A stretch of 64,000 nucleotides of DNA from NCBI RefSeq assembly GCF_019578655.1, contig NC_063265.1, positions 2,452,501 through 2,516,500 on the forward strand. Reading direction: 5' to 3'. Below the pieces are notes generated by a model, which was given only the letters and a program-made list of their open reading frames with translations, made no database searches and was not told the DNA's origin. Positions 45,960 through 59,300 of this stretch are shown piece by piece (the stretch's first letter is position 1; every line of letters starts with the position of its first letter). Position numbers and translations under genes: made by a program. This DNA comes from Ricinus communis (taxonomy: Eukaryota > Streptophyta > Magnoliopsida > Malpighiales > Euphorbiaceae).

Positions 45960-48050
45960 CAGTTTTTAACTTTTCAAAGCTCCCCTCACATGTGTTCCCT
46001 TACCTACCTAGAGATTGTCCATTATTACAATATAAAGATTTTATTTGTGAATTTTAAACAGGAGAAATAGAAAGAAATGAGTATTACGATAAACCTCAAG
46101 CCTTTATATCAAATGTCTATGTTCTGTAGAAAAGATTTTAAGGATATTAAAGATATTGTTGTGCACTAGACATTTGTTTTACAGCACAAAATTTGAACAT
46201 GTGCATCAAATTATTGTATTTCCAAATACTACCAACAATTATAAAAGTGGTCATACAACATTTGTTTCTTGACAACAAATCCATCATTCCATCACTCCTA
46301 AGATAACGAGAGAATCTCACCATGAAGGAGTTAGACAGAGATGGATGGGGAGGGAGAACGTGACAACCACTTGTGGTTTAACGTTAAAGGTAATTCTGTA
46401 AATTGTAGTTTGCAGCAAGGTGAAGCTACAGTTGTTGGTGAAATGATTTGACAAACAAATATTAGTAACTTGATGCAGAATTTGTCCTATAATGAATGGG
46501 AGAAACTTGTTGACAAAAAAATATTTGCTGATCGAGTAATTGTTATTGGTGTCTGTTTTTGGCAAGATTAATAGTGAGGGGCCAAAGAAGAAGAGAGGAG
46601 AAATAAATGAATAAATGGCTAACCATGTTTTCTACTGAAACCAATGGCTATCTTTTCTACATATGGCTCGTAAAAGATAAAAAATAGTAAATTAATAAAG
46701 AGGAACTGGATGTAGCACAAATTAAATCCGAGGCCAAAAATTATTTAAAATGAGAGTACAAACATAATCCAATAAATTTTAAACAATTTCAGATATTTTC
46801 TTATGGAAAGCATAGCAGGTCATTATAGGTTTTACAAACAATTATAGAAAGCAAAATGATTCATACCTGGTTAGCAAATTTTTAAAGATTCAAAATATGC
46901 TACCAAATTATTGATATATTACCAGTATTAGAACAAAAAACAAATCATATGTTTTACCACTAAGGTAGCTATGTAACCTTAGAAACACATTGCAATTCTC
47001 TCACTAAATTGGCCAAAATTTTAAAAAATGTCATAGGTTAGAACTTAGGTATCAAATTTAAGAAGATAGAATAAAATTGAAAAATGTGCAAGGTTTTGGC
47101 TATTTTTTTCTTCAATCACATCAGGGCTAGATGATATGTCATCTTAACACTGATATTAGAAAGATAAACTTGGACCCGGAGAACAATGTACTCTCACAAA
47201 TATTGAGGAATGTATACCCACTAAATGTGAAGGAAGTTATGTATTTGTTTTGTTTACATTTCCACCAATATAATGCATTTATGAATTGATAATTGTGAGA
47301 AAGTTGCAATCGGAAGTTACTATCCAACTACGTTTTGCATTAAGGTTCAGTCACTATGGACTCTCGTCATGCGTGGTAGCGAGCTCAATATATGTTTCTG
47401 CGAAAAGGTTAGCTATAAGAATTAGGGAGGCAACTCTAATATAAAGCAGTTCAAAATTCATTTAGATCCCACAGTAAGAAAGCCCAGAGAATCACATAAG
47501 TGCTTAAAGACTTACAGTTTAACTTTCAGTCCTCTTTTTGTTTTGAAGGTAACTAAGAGTACCCCAGACCCAATGCCAACACTCTGAAAGAAGAATTATC
47601 ATGATGAAGATTAGCATCAACAAAACCATAGAAGATTCAAGACCAAAAACAAAACAAGTGATCATATTACAATCTTAAGCAATAATAAATGCATCGTTAT
47701 TATGATGTTGCATTGTTATTAGCATAGACGAACGTGCAAGAGGAAAACTTCATCTGATAATTTTAACAAATACCTAGTAAGCATTACGCATTGCAACAAC
47801 AATCACCGTTAAAAATTTATCATGATTAAAAGAACCAACAAGACAGAGAGGAAAAGGCAAAGGTTTACCATGTGTGAAAGATGTATGAATCAAGAAATGC
47901 AACCCACAAACCATTAAAATTAAAAAGGGAAATAGGGTGAAGCAATCTAACCAGGGTTTTATCACAAAAGGAAAAAGAGAAAAAGAAAAAAAAGCAATCT
48001 AACCTGAGAGAAAGGAGGAGAGATATTCTAGCGGTGGCAATGCGTGACAC
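45960..48050. other. Intergenic, upstream of the ALKBH2-like gene
   Basis: No gene is supported. The first few hundred bases must hold the promoter of the dioxygenase gene on the minus strand. A small GC-richer patch at 47,990-48,045 contains, on the minus strand, a short frame MSRIATARISLLLS followed by CTCTCAG/GTTAG; it could be a first exon or leader, but no following exon was recognised. The remainder is AT-rich and shows no clear element ends. Confidence 0.4.
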
Positions 48051-48860
48051 GTTTTCTCTATTTTTATTTTTCTAATTTAAAAATAAAATTTTCTTATTTT
48101 TACAGAAAACTTTAGAATATATTATTTATTATTATATAAAAAATTTATTTTTTATTTAAATATATAAAATAAATTTAAAATAAAAAGATTATTTCAATTT
48201 AAAAATAAATGACCTTTTATACATAAAAGAATATATATTATATATCTTTTCAATTATAATTTCTGAAAACATGTAAAAATAGTTTTATTTTCATTTTTGA
48301 AAAAAATAACATAAGTAAATACAAAATCTATACACATTTAAGATTGTAACTTACTTTCTCTTTTTTTACAAGATTTTTTTTATATCTTTAAAATTTATTT
48401 AAATTATGATAAATTAAGATTTTATATTAAAAAATTATTAAAAATAATAATATTATAAAATATTAAAATAATGCATTAACTATCCTAAAAATATATATAT
48501 TAATTAGTATTAATAGTGTTATTATTTTATATTTAATCATTTTATTACTTTATATTTTTTTTCTCATTTTATCTTCATAAGAGTTATTTTAAAATTTTTA
48601 ATCCATCTTAGAATTAAAAGTTTAATTTATTTTAAAAAAATTATATAATTCTTTTCTGATTTATTTAATTATTTCGAATTCTTTTTCTTACTCACTTGCA
48701 TAAGAATTATACTAAATTTTTGAATATATTTTCAAATTAATTTTTATATACGTTTTATTTGATTTCATAAAAAAAAATTCTAATTTCATATTTTAATTTA
48801 ACGACTTGTATTACATCCGTGTTAATATTTAATTCACATAAATATTTTAAAGCTAGATAT
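48050..48860. other. Very AT-rich intergenic stretch
   Basis: Apart from short A/T runs there is nothing recognisable here: no open frame, repeat unit or RNA gene was seen. Confidence 0.4.
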
Positions 48861-48865
48861 ATAAA

Positions 48866-49860
48866 GGGATCATTGAACTTGTTCCATTTTTGTAATTGGC
48901 CTTCTAAACTTAATTTTGATTCAATTGGACTTCTCAATTTTATGACTTGTTAGTTTTAGTCCCTCTATTAACGGTAGTAATAAAAGATTAATATTCTCAT
49001 TGACAGTGTCACTTATAATGGGCAAAATATATAATTGAACTATTGAACTTGTCTTATTTTCGTAATTAGTTCCATAAATTCAACTTTAATTCAATTACTC
49101 ATATAAACTTCATGAGTTGTTATATTTAAATCCTCCATAGACAAAAGTTAAGCGCTTTGAATTAACCTCTTGTGAAAAGTGTGTTCTATTAATTCTAATA
49201 TATTATTATTATACATTAAAATTATTTTATTAATTTATTAAATAAAAATATATATTTTTCAAAAGACCAAAATAAACTGTTGTAATCCTTTAACTTTTTT
49301 GTCATCAAGTTCTTCTTTTTATTCTTATAGGTTATTGCCCACACCAGTAACTATAACAATAAAATATTTAACAGATCTCAAAAAAAAATGACAAGTTTTG
49401 TTTAGGAACTAAAATTCATTGTTTTACTTTTTTATTTTATTTACTTATTTTATATTTTAAATATATTTTTTTTTTCGAACTTAAGTATTTTTTAAATAGC
49501 ATAAAACACATGCCTTCAATATTTGTGTTTGAAAGATTTAAAAATAATAATCAATAAAGTTGAGAGGTCCAATTGAATTTAAGTTGAGTTCATGTGCCAA
49601 TTGTAAAAATGAGACAAGTACAAGAGTCATTTATGTATTTAGCTGTTATTTTATATTTTAAATCTATTTTTATTTTATTCAACTTTACACATTTTAAATG
49701 GCATAAAATATACATACATAACATCTGTGTGATTGAAGGGTTTAAAACTAATAATCCATAAAATTGAAAAATCCAATTAGATTAAATTTGAGATTATGGG
49801 ACTAGTTGCAAAAATAAGACAAGTTCATCCATTTATATATTCAGCTATATTTTATTCATA
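48866..49860. repeat. Fold-back element with two tandem units per arm
   Basis: Left arm: two similar units at 48,866-49,015 and 49,030-49,190, each with ttgaacttgt..atttttgtaatt..ttcaattggac..cttcatgagttgtta. Right arm: two units at 49,540-49,640 and 49,745-49,850 in reverse orientation (ccaattgaattt, ttgtaaaaatgagacaagt). Central sequence 49,190-49,500 is AT-rich. The layout resembles a fold-back or inverted-tandem MITE-like repeat. Confidence 0.6.
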
Positions 49861-49861
49861 T

Positions 49862-50280
49862 AGAATGACTTTCGCCTAAAGAACAAGCACTAAACTGTTT
49901 TATTACTGTAATTAATTTATTAATGATTATTCTTTATTTATATATTCTATTTTCATCTTCAAATATAATTAAAGTACAAGTAAGAAAATTTTTAAAAAAA
50001 ATATTTTTAAAATTGTATTATAAAATTTACAATTCTCAAATAATAGAACTTTCAATTTATAAAATAATTCATAATCATTTATTTATTTCGAATAAAAATG
50101 TAATACTTCTTTTATATATTAAAAAAATTCAATTTCATATTTTTACATAAACTTATATTTATATCTGAATAATTTATTTTTAATAATACTACAAACGTTC
50201 ATATTAATTTTAATTCATATAAATAATTTATTTATGTAAAATGACTTCCGTCCAAAGAACGGGTATTAGGCTAGTTAATA
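49862..50280. repeat. Short direct repeat pair
   Basis: The phrase agaatgactttcgcctaaag with aacaagcactaaac at 49,862 recurs as aaatgacttccgtccaaag with aacgggtattaggc at about 50,240. The intervening 350 bases are AT-rich. The pair could be the ends of a decayed insertion. Confidence 0.45.
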
Positions 50281-50954
50281 TATGAAAGCAGTAATTTAAC
50301 ATTATGATATATTATTTGACTCCTACATTATTTTTCTTAATTCTTAGAAAGTTAATCTATTTTAATATATTTTTTTACTATTTTATAGAGTATTATATTA
50401 CAACTTTAACACCTTAATTATGTAATTATTTTATATAATTTTATATCTTTAGATACTTTCTTATAATTTCTATTTTAAATAATTTTTAAATTATTACAAT
50501 ATAAAGTAACTTAATTTTAATTCTAATTGTTTTATAATTTTTCTTTTCAAATTCTTTTTTATAATTCAATTTTTCATTAAAATGTTCTAATTTTTTATTT
50601 TTATAATAAAATTATTATTTCATTAATTAATTTTTTTAATCATCGCATTTTATACTCATTTACTATTTCATTTCTCTTTTCATTTTATCTTATATATACT
50701 CTATTGATATTATTTTAATATAATTCAATTTTAAGTAACTTTGTTGATAGAATCTAATTTTTATATTAATAAATAAAATATTTTTTTATTTATTAAAATT
50801 AATTTGTAAATATAATTTTTTATGCATCTTATTGAATTAAAAAATAAAATAAAATATCTATGCTAATATATTTTTTCAATTCTTAAAAAGCTGTGACTAT
50901 AATTGTGATGTTTAATTATCGTATAAGAATAATGAAAACTTAATAGTCTATTTA

Positions 50955-52308
50955 AGAGGGTGTATTCAATTAAGACTTTTAAAGATTTTGATAAAGTTTA
51001 AAAGTCAGGATGTATTCAATAGTGATTTTAAAAATTTTGTATAAGTCAACGGGATATTCAATATAGACTTTTAAAGACTTTTAAAAAGTCTATAAAAATT
51101 AGAAGGTATTTAATTATAACTTTTATAAAGTCTTTAAAAGTAAGGTAGTATTTAAAAAGTCATTGACTTTTATAGACATGAATTTTCATATACTTTTAAT
51201 GATTTTTATGCATTGTTATAAATAAAAAATTTCAACATTTCTCTTTCACATTTCATCAATATTTCAGTAGATTTTTTTTTTAAAACTCATCTTTTTTCTT
51301 TTTATATTTTCCTGTATTTTCGTCTTTATTTCTCTTTACTATATTCTTCATCTTAAAAGATATAAGAAATTAGATAAGACTTTAGAAGTTAAAAATTATT
51401 TACTAACAATAACTTTTTGTACTCGGACATATAAAATATTAATTAAAATTTTTAAATTTAATTTTAAAAGTGCCCTCATAAAAATATGAATTTAAAATGA
51501 AGCATTTAATAAATTATTTTAAGCAAACAACCCCACCATATATATAATTTTAGGTTTTATTAGAAAGATTATTTGGATAATTTCTTTTTCTGTTGGTAAG
51601 CATAATTATCGGTTTAAGTATTTATCAAATAATTTTTAGTAAGCGTGATTATTATTGGCTTAAGTATTTATCAAATAAGTAATAAACCTAATATAAGTAA
51701 TATGACATGATTTTGGTAGTTTAATTGGAGACAAATTGTAATATGATAATTTCTTTTTAAAAAAAAAAATTCTCTTGATACAAAAAATAGTATTTATGTT
51801 ATGAGATAAAAAAATTTAAAACTAGTATGATTTTAATACAACAATAAAATGAAGTCTGTTATTTTGCATATAACATTATATGGAATAATGTTTAAAGTAA
51901 ACGTGAAAAAATGAAGAAAATAATAAATCGAAATTATTAAATTTATTTTTAAATAGTTAAATAATAGATAAATAATAGTTTATAAAAATTAATAAAAGTC
52001 TATCAATATCTATAAAAGAATTTTTAAGTATAGTATGTGAAAGTCATTCATTAAATCATAAACTCTGTAAAAGTTATTAAAAACTCAAGAGTTCTTTAAA
52101 AGTAATTCATTTAAAAAAGTCTATAAAAGTTTTAATTAAAAACATCCTCCTTAAATAATTAAATAATAGATAAATAATAGTATGTGAAAATCAATAAAAG
52201 TTTATCAATGTTTATAAAATTATTCTTAAGTAAAATCTGTAAAAGTCATTCATTAAATCATAAACTCTGTAAAAATCATTAAAAAGTCTTTAATTAAATA
52301 CACCATCC
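50955..52308. mobile_element. PIF/Harbinger-like non-autonomous element
   Basis: Left end AGAGGGTGTATTCAATTAAG at 50,955, right end (reverse complement) GGATGGTGTATTTAATTAAA at 52,308, giving imperfect terminal inverted repeats of about 25 bases. TTA occurs directly outside both ends (50,952-50,954 and 52,309-52,311), the usual 3-bp target duplication of PIF/Harbinger elements. Subterminal regions are full of aaagtctttaa and tgtaaaagtcattcattaaatcataaa repeats. There is no transposase frame in the 1.35 kb. Confidence 0.6.
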
Positions 52309-52756
52309 TTAGTGTCATTTGAAAGCACATATTTTATATTTTCCATTTCAAACTCTTAGTTATATTGTCTTTAAAATATTTTTTATTCTTATTAGAGTTA
52401 ATTGACACTTAACAATGTATTTAGTGTTATTTGAAGGAACAATTTTTTTATATTTCTCTTTTTTTTAACCTCTTAGATATATTTTTTTAAAGATTTTTCT
52501 TATTCTCATGAAAATTAATTATTTAATTAATTAAATAATTATTTTTACCTTTTTAATAGTTATATATTTACTCGTTTATTCTTTATTTCTCATTTTATTC
52601 TATCTTACACCTTAATGTATCATTCAAAATTAATGATAATATTTTATTATCTTTTTATTATTATTTTAAATTTATATTTTTAATAACATTATTTCATTAT
52701 TGTTAAAATAACCCGCCTCATATACAGACATTAATCTATTTTTTGATCTTTATTAG

Positions 52757-52825
52757 CAATTGCTGCATCAGTTAATTAACAATTGCTGCATCAGTTAATT
52801 AACAATTGCAGTATCAGTTAATTGG
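52757..52825. repeat. 23-bp tandem repeat, three copies
   Basis: Unit caattgctgcatcagttaattaa occurs three times head to tail; the third copy has two changes (cagtatcag and a gg end). It is flanked by AT-rich intergenic DNA downstream of the CAR-like gene. Confidence 0.9.
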
Positions 52826-53169
52826 TGTTAATGTTGAAAAGAGAAGAGGAAAAAGAAGTGTATGGCATGGCATTTTGTGGGTCTACCTCTAGAAGACGTA
52901 GAAAAAAATGTTTAAATAACGGGTGTTAAATTTTCAATTAAAAGAGGTGCTTAAATGACAGTAAAAAATTAATTTTGTGTTTAAGTTCGCTAAAAAATAA
53001 ATTAAGAGGCTAAAAATACAAAGGGTCAATAGAATAAATTTAAAATTCAGAAGCTTAATAAAATAAATTAAAAAATTCAAAGACTTAATAATGAAATTTT
53101 CTATTGAAACCATTTCCAGCCATAAGATCACAAAAAAAATAATGTGGCTTCCACATAACATGTTTTTAC

Positions 53170-53900
53170 CATACTAATCTTTCCTAACATTAAAAAGAAA
53201 AGAAGAAGAAAGAAAAGCAAAAAACTGTACACGAAAAATTGCTAAATTTGGTGCAATTTCTGTTACAAAAGCATCCTTTTCTATTACATAACAAGCAAAT
53301 TTCACAAATAGATGATTCATCAAATTTTTAGAAAGCAAACATACTTCTGAACTAAAGTAGATTATGTTTCACAATGCATTATGAACCACACCTTTTTTAT
53401 GGCCAAGTTACTAACCCAACTGACTGAACTTTGCACGAATCAAGATTAAGCTTCTGCTATGTTTTGAGTCCATTCATCTTAATTTCTTCAGAAATTTTGA
53501 CAAGATCACTCATAACAGTAAACTTATATTCTACAACAATTGATAATATATTATGTTCCTTGAAATGGCAATTTTCTTTTTTACATAGCAGATAGATTTT
53601 GTAGATTACCTGCAAAATCTTAAAATAGAATCCAACAAACATATGTTGTTCAGAACTTCATCAAACTCGATACCAATTTGAAAATCACACAAACTTGCAC
53701 ACCTGCGCAGCTCAGAGTAAAGGAATTTGGTCCTGCATGAGCCAGCTCAACTATGTACTAATGGTGATGCTTCAGGTAACACTGAAAAAATCTAGTTGAT
53801 GCTTCTGAAAGGGTAAGACCAGGAAAAGACAGCCTACAGATACATCTACCTCTCCAATCAATGTCGCAAGTCTATCCCTAGGGCAATCCTAAGCTTCTAT
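53170..53900. other. 3' flank of the CAR-like gene
   Basis: The minus-strand C2 gene ends at 53,902, and this stretch, less AT-rich than what lies beyond, is likely its 3' untranslated region. I see no separate gene and no unambiguous polyadenylation signal. Confidence 0.4.
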
Positions 53901-53901
53901 G

Positions 53902-55329
53902 CTACCTTGAAGAAGCAACAGGAGGATTAACTAACTTAATCTTTAGTTCTATCTCCCCAGACTCAACCGCACAGAGCCTCAACCAAACGCTCTGAACCAC
54001 CTCACCATCAATACAGCTAATTGAGCTTTCTCTAGCAAGACAGTTATCAGTGTCTGGGACAACCTTTCTTAAAATTGTTTCACCCGAAGAAACCTGCAGT
54101 ATCTGCTTCAATCTAGCAGCAGAGGCTATGGGTTGAAGGCTGATATGAGCATGTCCCATCTTATCATCTGCCTTGAAACGGTCTTTATCAAATACTTCCT
54201 GTTGAAAGAGAAATCTAGTCATATGCCACAAAAGTCTACCTAAGACGACGGACATATTCAAACCACTTCATCAGTTATATAACAAACAAATGCACAAAAA
54301 ATGCGTAGCTCCTGAAGGACACTACTAAACTTTACCAACTGCCAGTTGCCCTACTATTTTTTCTTTTTGACTCAATAGACAGCCAAGTTAAAAATTATTG
54401 TTGGCCCTCAGAGCTACAGTTGTTTTTGTTTACAAGTGTGAAATCTTAGCTATTCATTAGGATGGACATCCCACTATGGGGCCCATTGCATTGAACAACC
54501 GATCTTGTGCAGAAGCAACAAGTGGAAATGTGCTTTGCAAAATTCTTTTCCTCAACAAAGGCACAAACTCAATGAGCCACTAATTATCTATAGATCAACC
54601 TTAATAAGCTAGAAACAACCTATTCAACTCAGATTTTTTATAAAAATAAAAACTGAAAATAATAGAATAAATTGTTATCAGTTCAAGAAATTCTGAACTT
54701 ACCAAACTTAGAACTCCAATGGGTTCTGTGAGGGAGAAACTTAGCTCTTCATTCCAGACTGGATTAAGGCAACTGTTAATAACTTTTGTCTTCAAAGTCT
54801 GGTACAAGAGATATGAATAACTTCAATAACAGAAGAGCAAAACAATCATTTGTCCTCAAGTCAAATCGTGAAGCAAAAGCTGCAAAGAAAAGATATCGTA
54901 AAAGCAAGAGCCCAAGAACTTGGGCTCACACCAGAGCGTGCTAGTTGAGAGAGATCTATGATGAGAAATAATATGAAATGATAAGGAGACTTGGTCATTT
55001 AGCAGGATACTAATGCAGCCAATCATCCTCCTAAGGGAAACAACATGGTCTTATTTAACAAGTCTATCACAAACTAACCACATTGTATCCTCTAAAGTAA
55101 CCAAATTCACTGCATTTATGATCATGAGGCAACAGGCCTTCGCATCTAAGAATAGAGAATTGATAAATCATCTATAAAACAGGACAAGAAAAGGAATCAT
55201 AGAGCTTAATAGAATCACCTGATTCCCCAGCTTGACCACTACATAAGGATCACTGCTCTTGAAATCCCGGATAACCAACCTTTTTCCTCGCACGACAGTC
55301 ACCTTTAGCAATCCTAACTGCTCTCCCAT
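53902..55329 (-). CDS. C2-domain ABA-related (CAR) family protein
   Basis: Small single-C2-domain protein; CAR proteins bind phospholipids in a Ca-dependent way and recruit ABA receptors to the plasma membrane. Three exons: 55,329-55,219, 54,798-54,703 and 54,198-53,902, total 504 bases, 167 residues, all with GT-AG borders and phase-0 junctions. The ATG at 55,329 opens MGEQLGLLKVTVVRGKRL. Putative Ca-loop acidic residues are seen in RDFKSSDPYVVVKLG (loop 1) and EVFDKDRFKADDKMG (loop 3). KTKVINSCLNPVWNEELSFS and the extended C-terminal half (LKQILQVSSGE to VNPPVASSR) fit the plant CAR subgroup, probably near CAR11; I do not assign a number. The sequence looks intact. Confidence 0.85.
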
Positions 55330-56330
55330 AGATCAGAAGTAAGAAAATGCCACAGTTTCCAGAAAGAAAACTAACACTGCAAAGTACAGAGCAAAAAGGA
55401 ATACTAAGAAATCCTATCAGAAGGCAGTCTTATACACTTCAGAATTAAATGAAGGGGACACTGTGCATCTCACTATATATATATTCACTCTTCTTAGCTA
55501 CCCAAACAATATAAGATCCACATATAGATAGAGCATGCTAGACACACATGCTTGAGGAAAAAGAAAAAATACTTATATAAAGGGTTCAAAGAACATTACC
55601 CAGTTTCTTAAGCGACTCAATAGAAGTATAACTAATCACTAGAAAGGGAAAAGAATTTGAAAAAAGAAAAAAGAACAGAACCCATTAAAGCAAAAAAAAA
55701 AAAAAAAACATCAAAGCAATCATATAGAGAAAATTCAAACAGACATAGATTCGAGGGCAAAACAATCAAGAAAATTACCAGAAGGAATTAGCTCAAAGCA
55801 CACAATAAATGTTAGTTTTAAAAGATTCAACAACTATAGAACTAATAGTATTTACATAAATCTATTGAACTACAGAGAAAGAGAGAAAGAGAAGACCTTG
55901 TGGATGAGGGCAGACCACAAAGATAACTTTATACCAAAGGAGATGGAGAAGATATAGAAGGTAAAGAAAAAGAAAGGCAATTAGTACAGCAGGTGAACTG
56001 TTTCTTGATTAGTAGTATAATCAAACCAAAAGCAAAACCCTAATGAAGAAAATGGGCTACACCCAATTTGAACTAAAAGATATCCCAACAATCTGAACAC
56101 TGAAAGTGAAGTGTGTAAACTTTTTATTTAGATATATGAACACCAATTAAAGAATGCACCTTTCAATTCATGGGTTTCTTTATTTCTGCTCTTTACAGAC
56201 AAGAAAAAGAAATCTAATGAAAAAAAAAAAGAAAAAAGAACTTACCACACAGAAATAAAATGATAAAGATTTTCAAGAATTTTAGTTTGGAATATCAGTC
56301 AAAGATCAAAGCTTTACAGTCTTACACTCA
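55330..56330 (-). promoter_or_regulatory. 5' leader, leader intron and promoter of the CAR-like gene
   Basis: A strong donor (GTGTG/GTAAG) at 56,246/56,245 and an acceptor (ACTTTGCAG) ending near 55,380 suggest a leader intron of about 865 bases before the ATG exon. A tttatattc TATA-like word near 56,355 lies at a suitable distance upstream. The intron carries A-rich runs (55,690-55,710). This is inference from splice signals only. Confidence 0.4.
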
Positions 56331-56399
56331 ATAATGATAAGAAAGAATGAATATAAATGCCAGATGGTGAATTCATAGCGCAGAGTCTTTTTTGGAATT

Positions 56400-59300
56400 T
56401 GGTCTTTTTGTACTTTGACCAGGACCAGGTCTGAGCTTTGACCAATCTTTTGTTTGCCACTCCATTGCCAATTTTACTACTCTTTTAACATTCTTCTTCC
56501 ATTCCACGTTTTAGTATTGAAAAATGACATAATAAAAAAGAAAATCAGAATCTTGTTTTCTAAAGGATCTGTTATAGAATTGTCTATAAAATTTGCTTGC
56601 ATTTCAACCCTTTTATCATCATCATCGTCAATCCAGGATTAATAGAACGAGAATTATATAATTGATTTAATTGCTAATTCTGATTCCATTCAGTATTTTT
56701 TTTTTATTGTTGATATTACAATCATATTAATAAATTTTAGCTAACAATTTTTTGAAAGTTAAAGTTTCATATCAAAATATGTTGTTAAAATCAACTACAT
56801 ATTAGACTAGCAATTTATTTATACTAACACACTATTATTATAAACTTTTGATCTAAATTTTTAATTTAAAATATCTTATTTTTATTATAAACATATTATA
56901 TTATAGAATAATAATTGCATTTAGCTATTTTAATAAATATTTAATATTATTGTTTTATTTTAATAACTTAAAATTTAATAATAATAAAAAATATAATATA
57001 TAGTAAATTAGTGGCAGTATATAATTAATAATTCTTTTATTATATTTAGCAATCATTTTATATGATTAGTATTTAATATCATAATAATTATTAATGTAAC
57101 CATATCAAAGCTACATATATTTTTATTAGAATTCTACATATGATGTGACTTTATAAAATGTTGGCAAGTGGAGTCTCCGGAGAAAACTTAGCATATACTT
57201 CATATATTATAGAAATTATAAATTATAGATTTAAAATAAATGTATATTGTGTATGGTTAAAATTCATTTGCAAATCTAAAAATTTATGTACTTTGAATGA
57301 AGTGAAAGTTAATTTAGAACTCTACATAATCAAATTTGAGTAAAATTGGTTATAGCTAAACTAATATCTAATAAAATAGGCACAATTTTTAAATAAATTT
57401 CACATTAATAAGTCAATATATTCCGTAATATCAAAAAAAAATTTTAACTTTATCATTTCCATTTTATTTTCTTTTTCATTTTTTTAAAATAAAATGATTA
57501 TTTAATAATTTTAACTAGACATAGCAATAAAGTATTTAATAATTAAGTTAAAATAAATTCATAATATATTTGATAGTCCAATTCATATATAGTTATTTAA
57601 GATATTTTAGAATTTTAATAATATATTATATATATATATAATATGGTGGAAATATATACTTTTACCTCACTTTAGTTTTATTGTCTAATTTCATATATCA
57701 TTAATTGAAAGGGAAAAATATGGAACTAAAGATTTACAAATTGGTTTAAATACGAATGTTGTTGTCAAAATCCAGAATTAAGACGCTTGGACTCCTATTC
57801 AATAGACCGGGTCAAAAATTATAAGATCCAAAGGAGAATTAGTTATTCTCTTTGTAATTATGAACTATTATTAATTATTTATTTTATTTAAAATAATTAA
57901 GAGTTGTTAACAGATAACTCTTAGAAATTTTATATTTAGAGGAGAACTCTATAAAAATAATCTCTATAGAGCCACATAAGTATTGGAGCTAGATACACAA
58001 CTCATACAGTCTGCATCTATCTATTATTCTTATTCCCGTAGTTTTCTCTATAGTTCATTTTCTTCAAACATTTTAGTTTTAGTTTTTTTTTTTTTTTTTA
58101 AGATCTAAAAAAGGCTTTCAAGAAGTGAAGAGTGAGAATTAATTATTTTTCTACCTTGAAGAATTCTGAATCTAAAGGGAGCTTTGATTTCCAATCTTGT
58201 TTTTATGTTTTACTATTTAATTTCTTTATTAACCTATCTATTATTTTTAGTTATCATTGTTGGTTGAACATTATATTAATTCAATAATTATAGTTGTTAT
58301 AAAAATATTTAGGTTGAATGTATTAGAGACACCATCTTTACTTTAATCTATATTGATATAAGAAACTTTAGTTGCAATATTAGCTTGAGAAATTAAAGGA
58401 AAAGGAATATCACCATCTCGTTCATTAAGTTTATGTCTAAGTTTAAAATAAAAGATTACTAAGTATTTGGCTATGCTAAATACTATTTTTATCATATAAT
58501 TTTCATTAATCATCTCATTTACATATTTATTCTATAGTTTACTTTATTTCTTTTATGATTATTATACTTTTTTAAATTATTGGTTTAGAGTATTGTGATT
58601 TTTTTTGTGTGATAATTAGTTTCTATAATAAGTGATCTTATAGTTTCTTAAGAGATCGACCTTATAATGAATTTACTGCTTACAAATTGCGAATACTAAT
58701 TTACAAAGATCATGGTTATGATTTAACATTTTAAATTCAACTACATTTTAATTATAATTCTAGTAAGTAAAAGATATTAATTTTAAGGGAATGTTTTCTT
58801 TCATATAAGTAATGCTCATATTTATTTGAGGAATTTTGTAGTAACTAGTTTTTCATTTTATATATTTGTTCACCGTATTAACTCCATATATGTGTATAAG
58901 AATGATTACTAAATTAACTAAAATATAATTAGCACAATTATGAAATCAATACAATAATGATAGATAATTAAATTTAATAATTTATTGTAATTTATATTTA
59001 AATAATAGATCATTATTTCTTAATTAAATTAATTTTTTCTTAATAAAGTGATATATTCGAATTATATATTTTAAGGCTTAATTGTCAAAAAAAATCATAT
59101 ATTTTACACTTATTATCAAATTTAATATTAATTTTAAAATTTTTAAAATTTTAATACTGTACTTTAAGATTGATTTAATTTTAATTTTTAATAAAATTAT
59201 CAGTCAAATTGATGTCCCATGAACTTTGATGATTACAGAAAAGAGCAAAGCCAATATTAGAATTATTAATAATTTTTAATTTTTTCGAACTCATTTAAAA

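Noticed and set aside
47590..47650. Possible C/D-box snoRNA (words like tgatgaaga and ctga on the strands)
   Set aside because: The boxes are not correctly spaced and there is no terminal stem. Nothing beyond chance was seen.
47865..48050. Possible first exon MSRIATARISLLLS on the minus strand followed by a donor site
   Set aside because: No downstream exon, promoter or homologous family was recognised. A short frame with a plausible splice site is expected by chance.
57720..58090. A solo LTR with promoter-like words
   Set aside because: There is a TATA-like stretch and a downstream leader-like sequence, but no TG/CA ends or target duplication were found.
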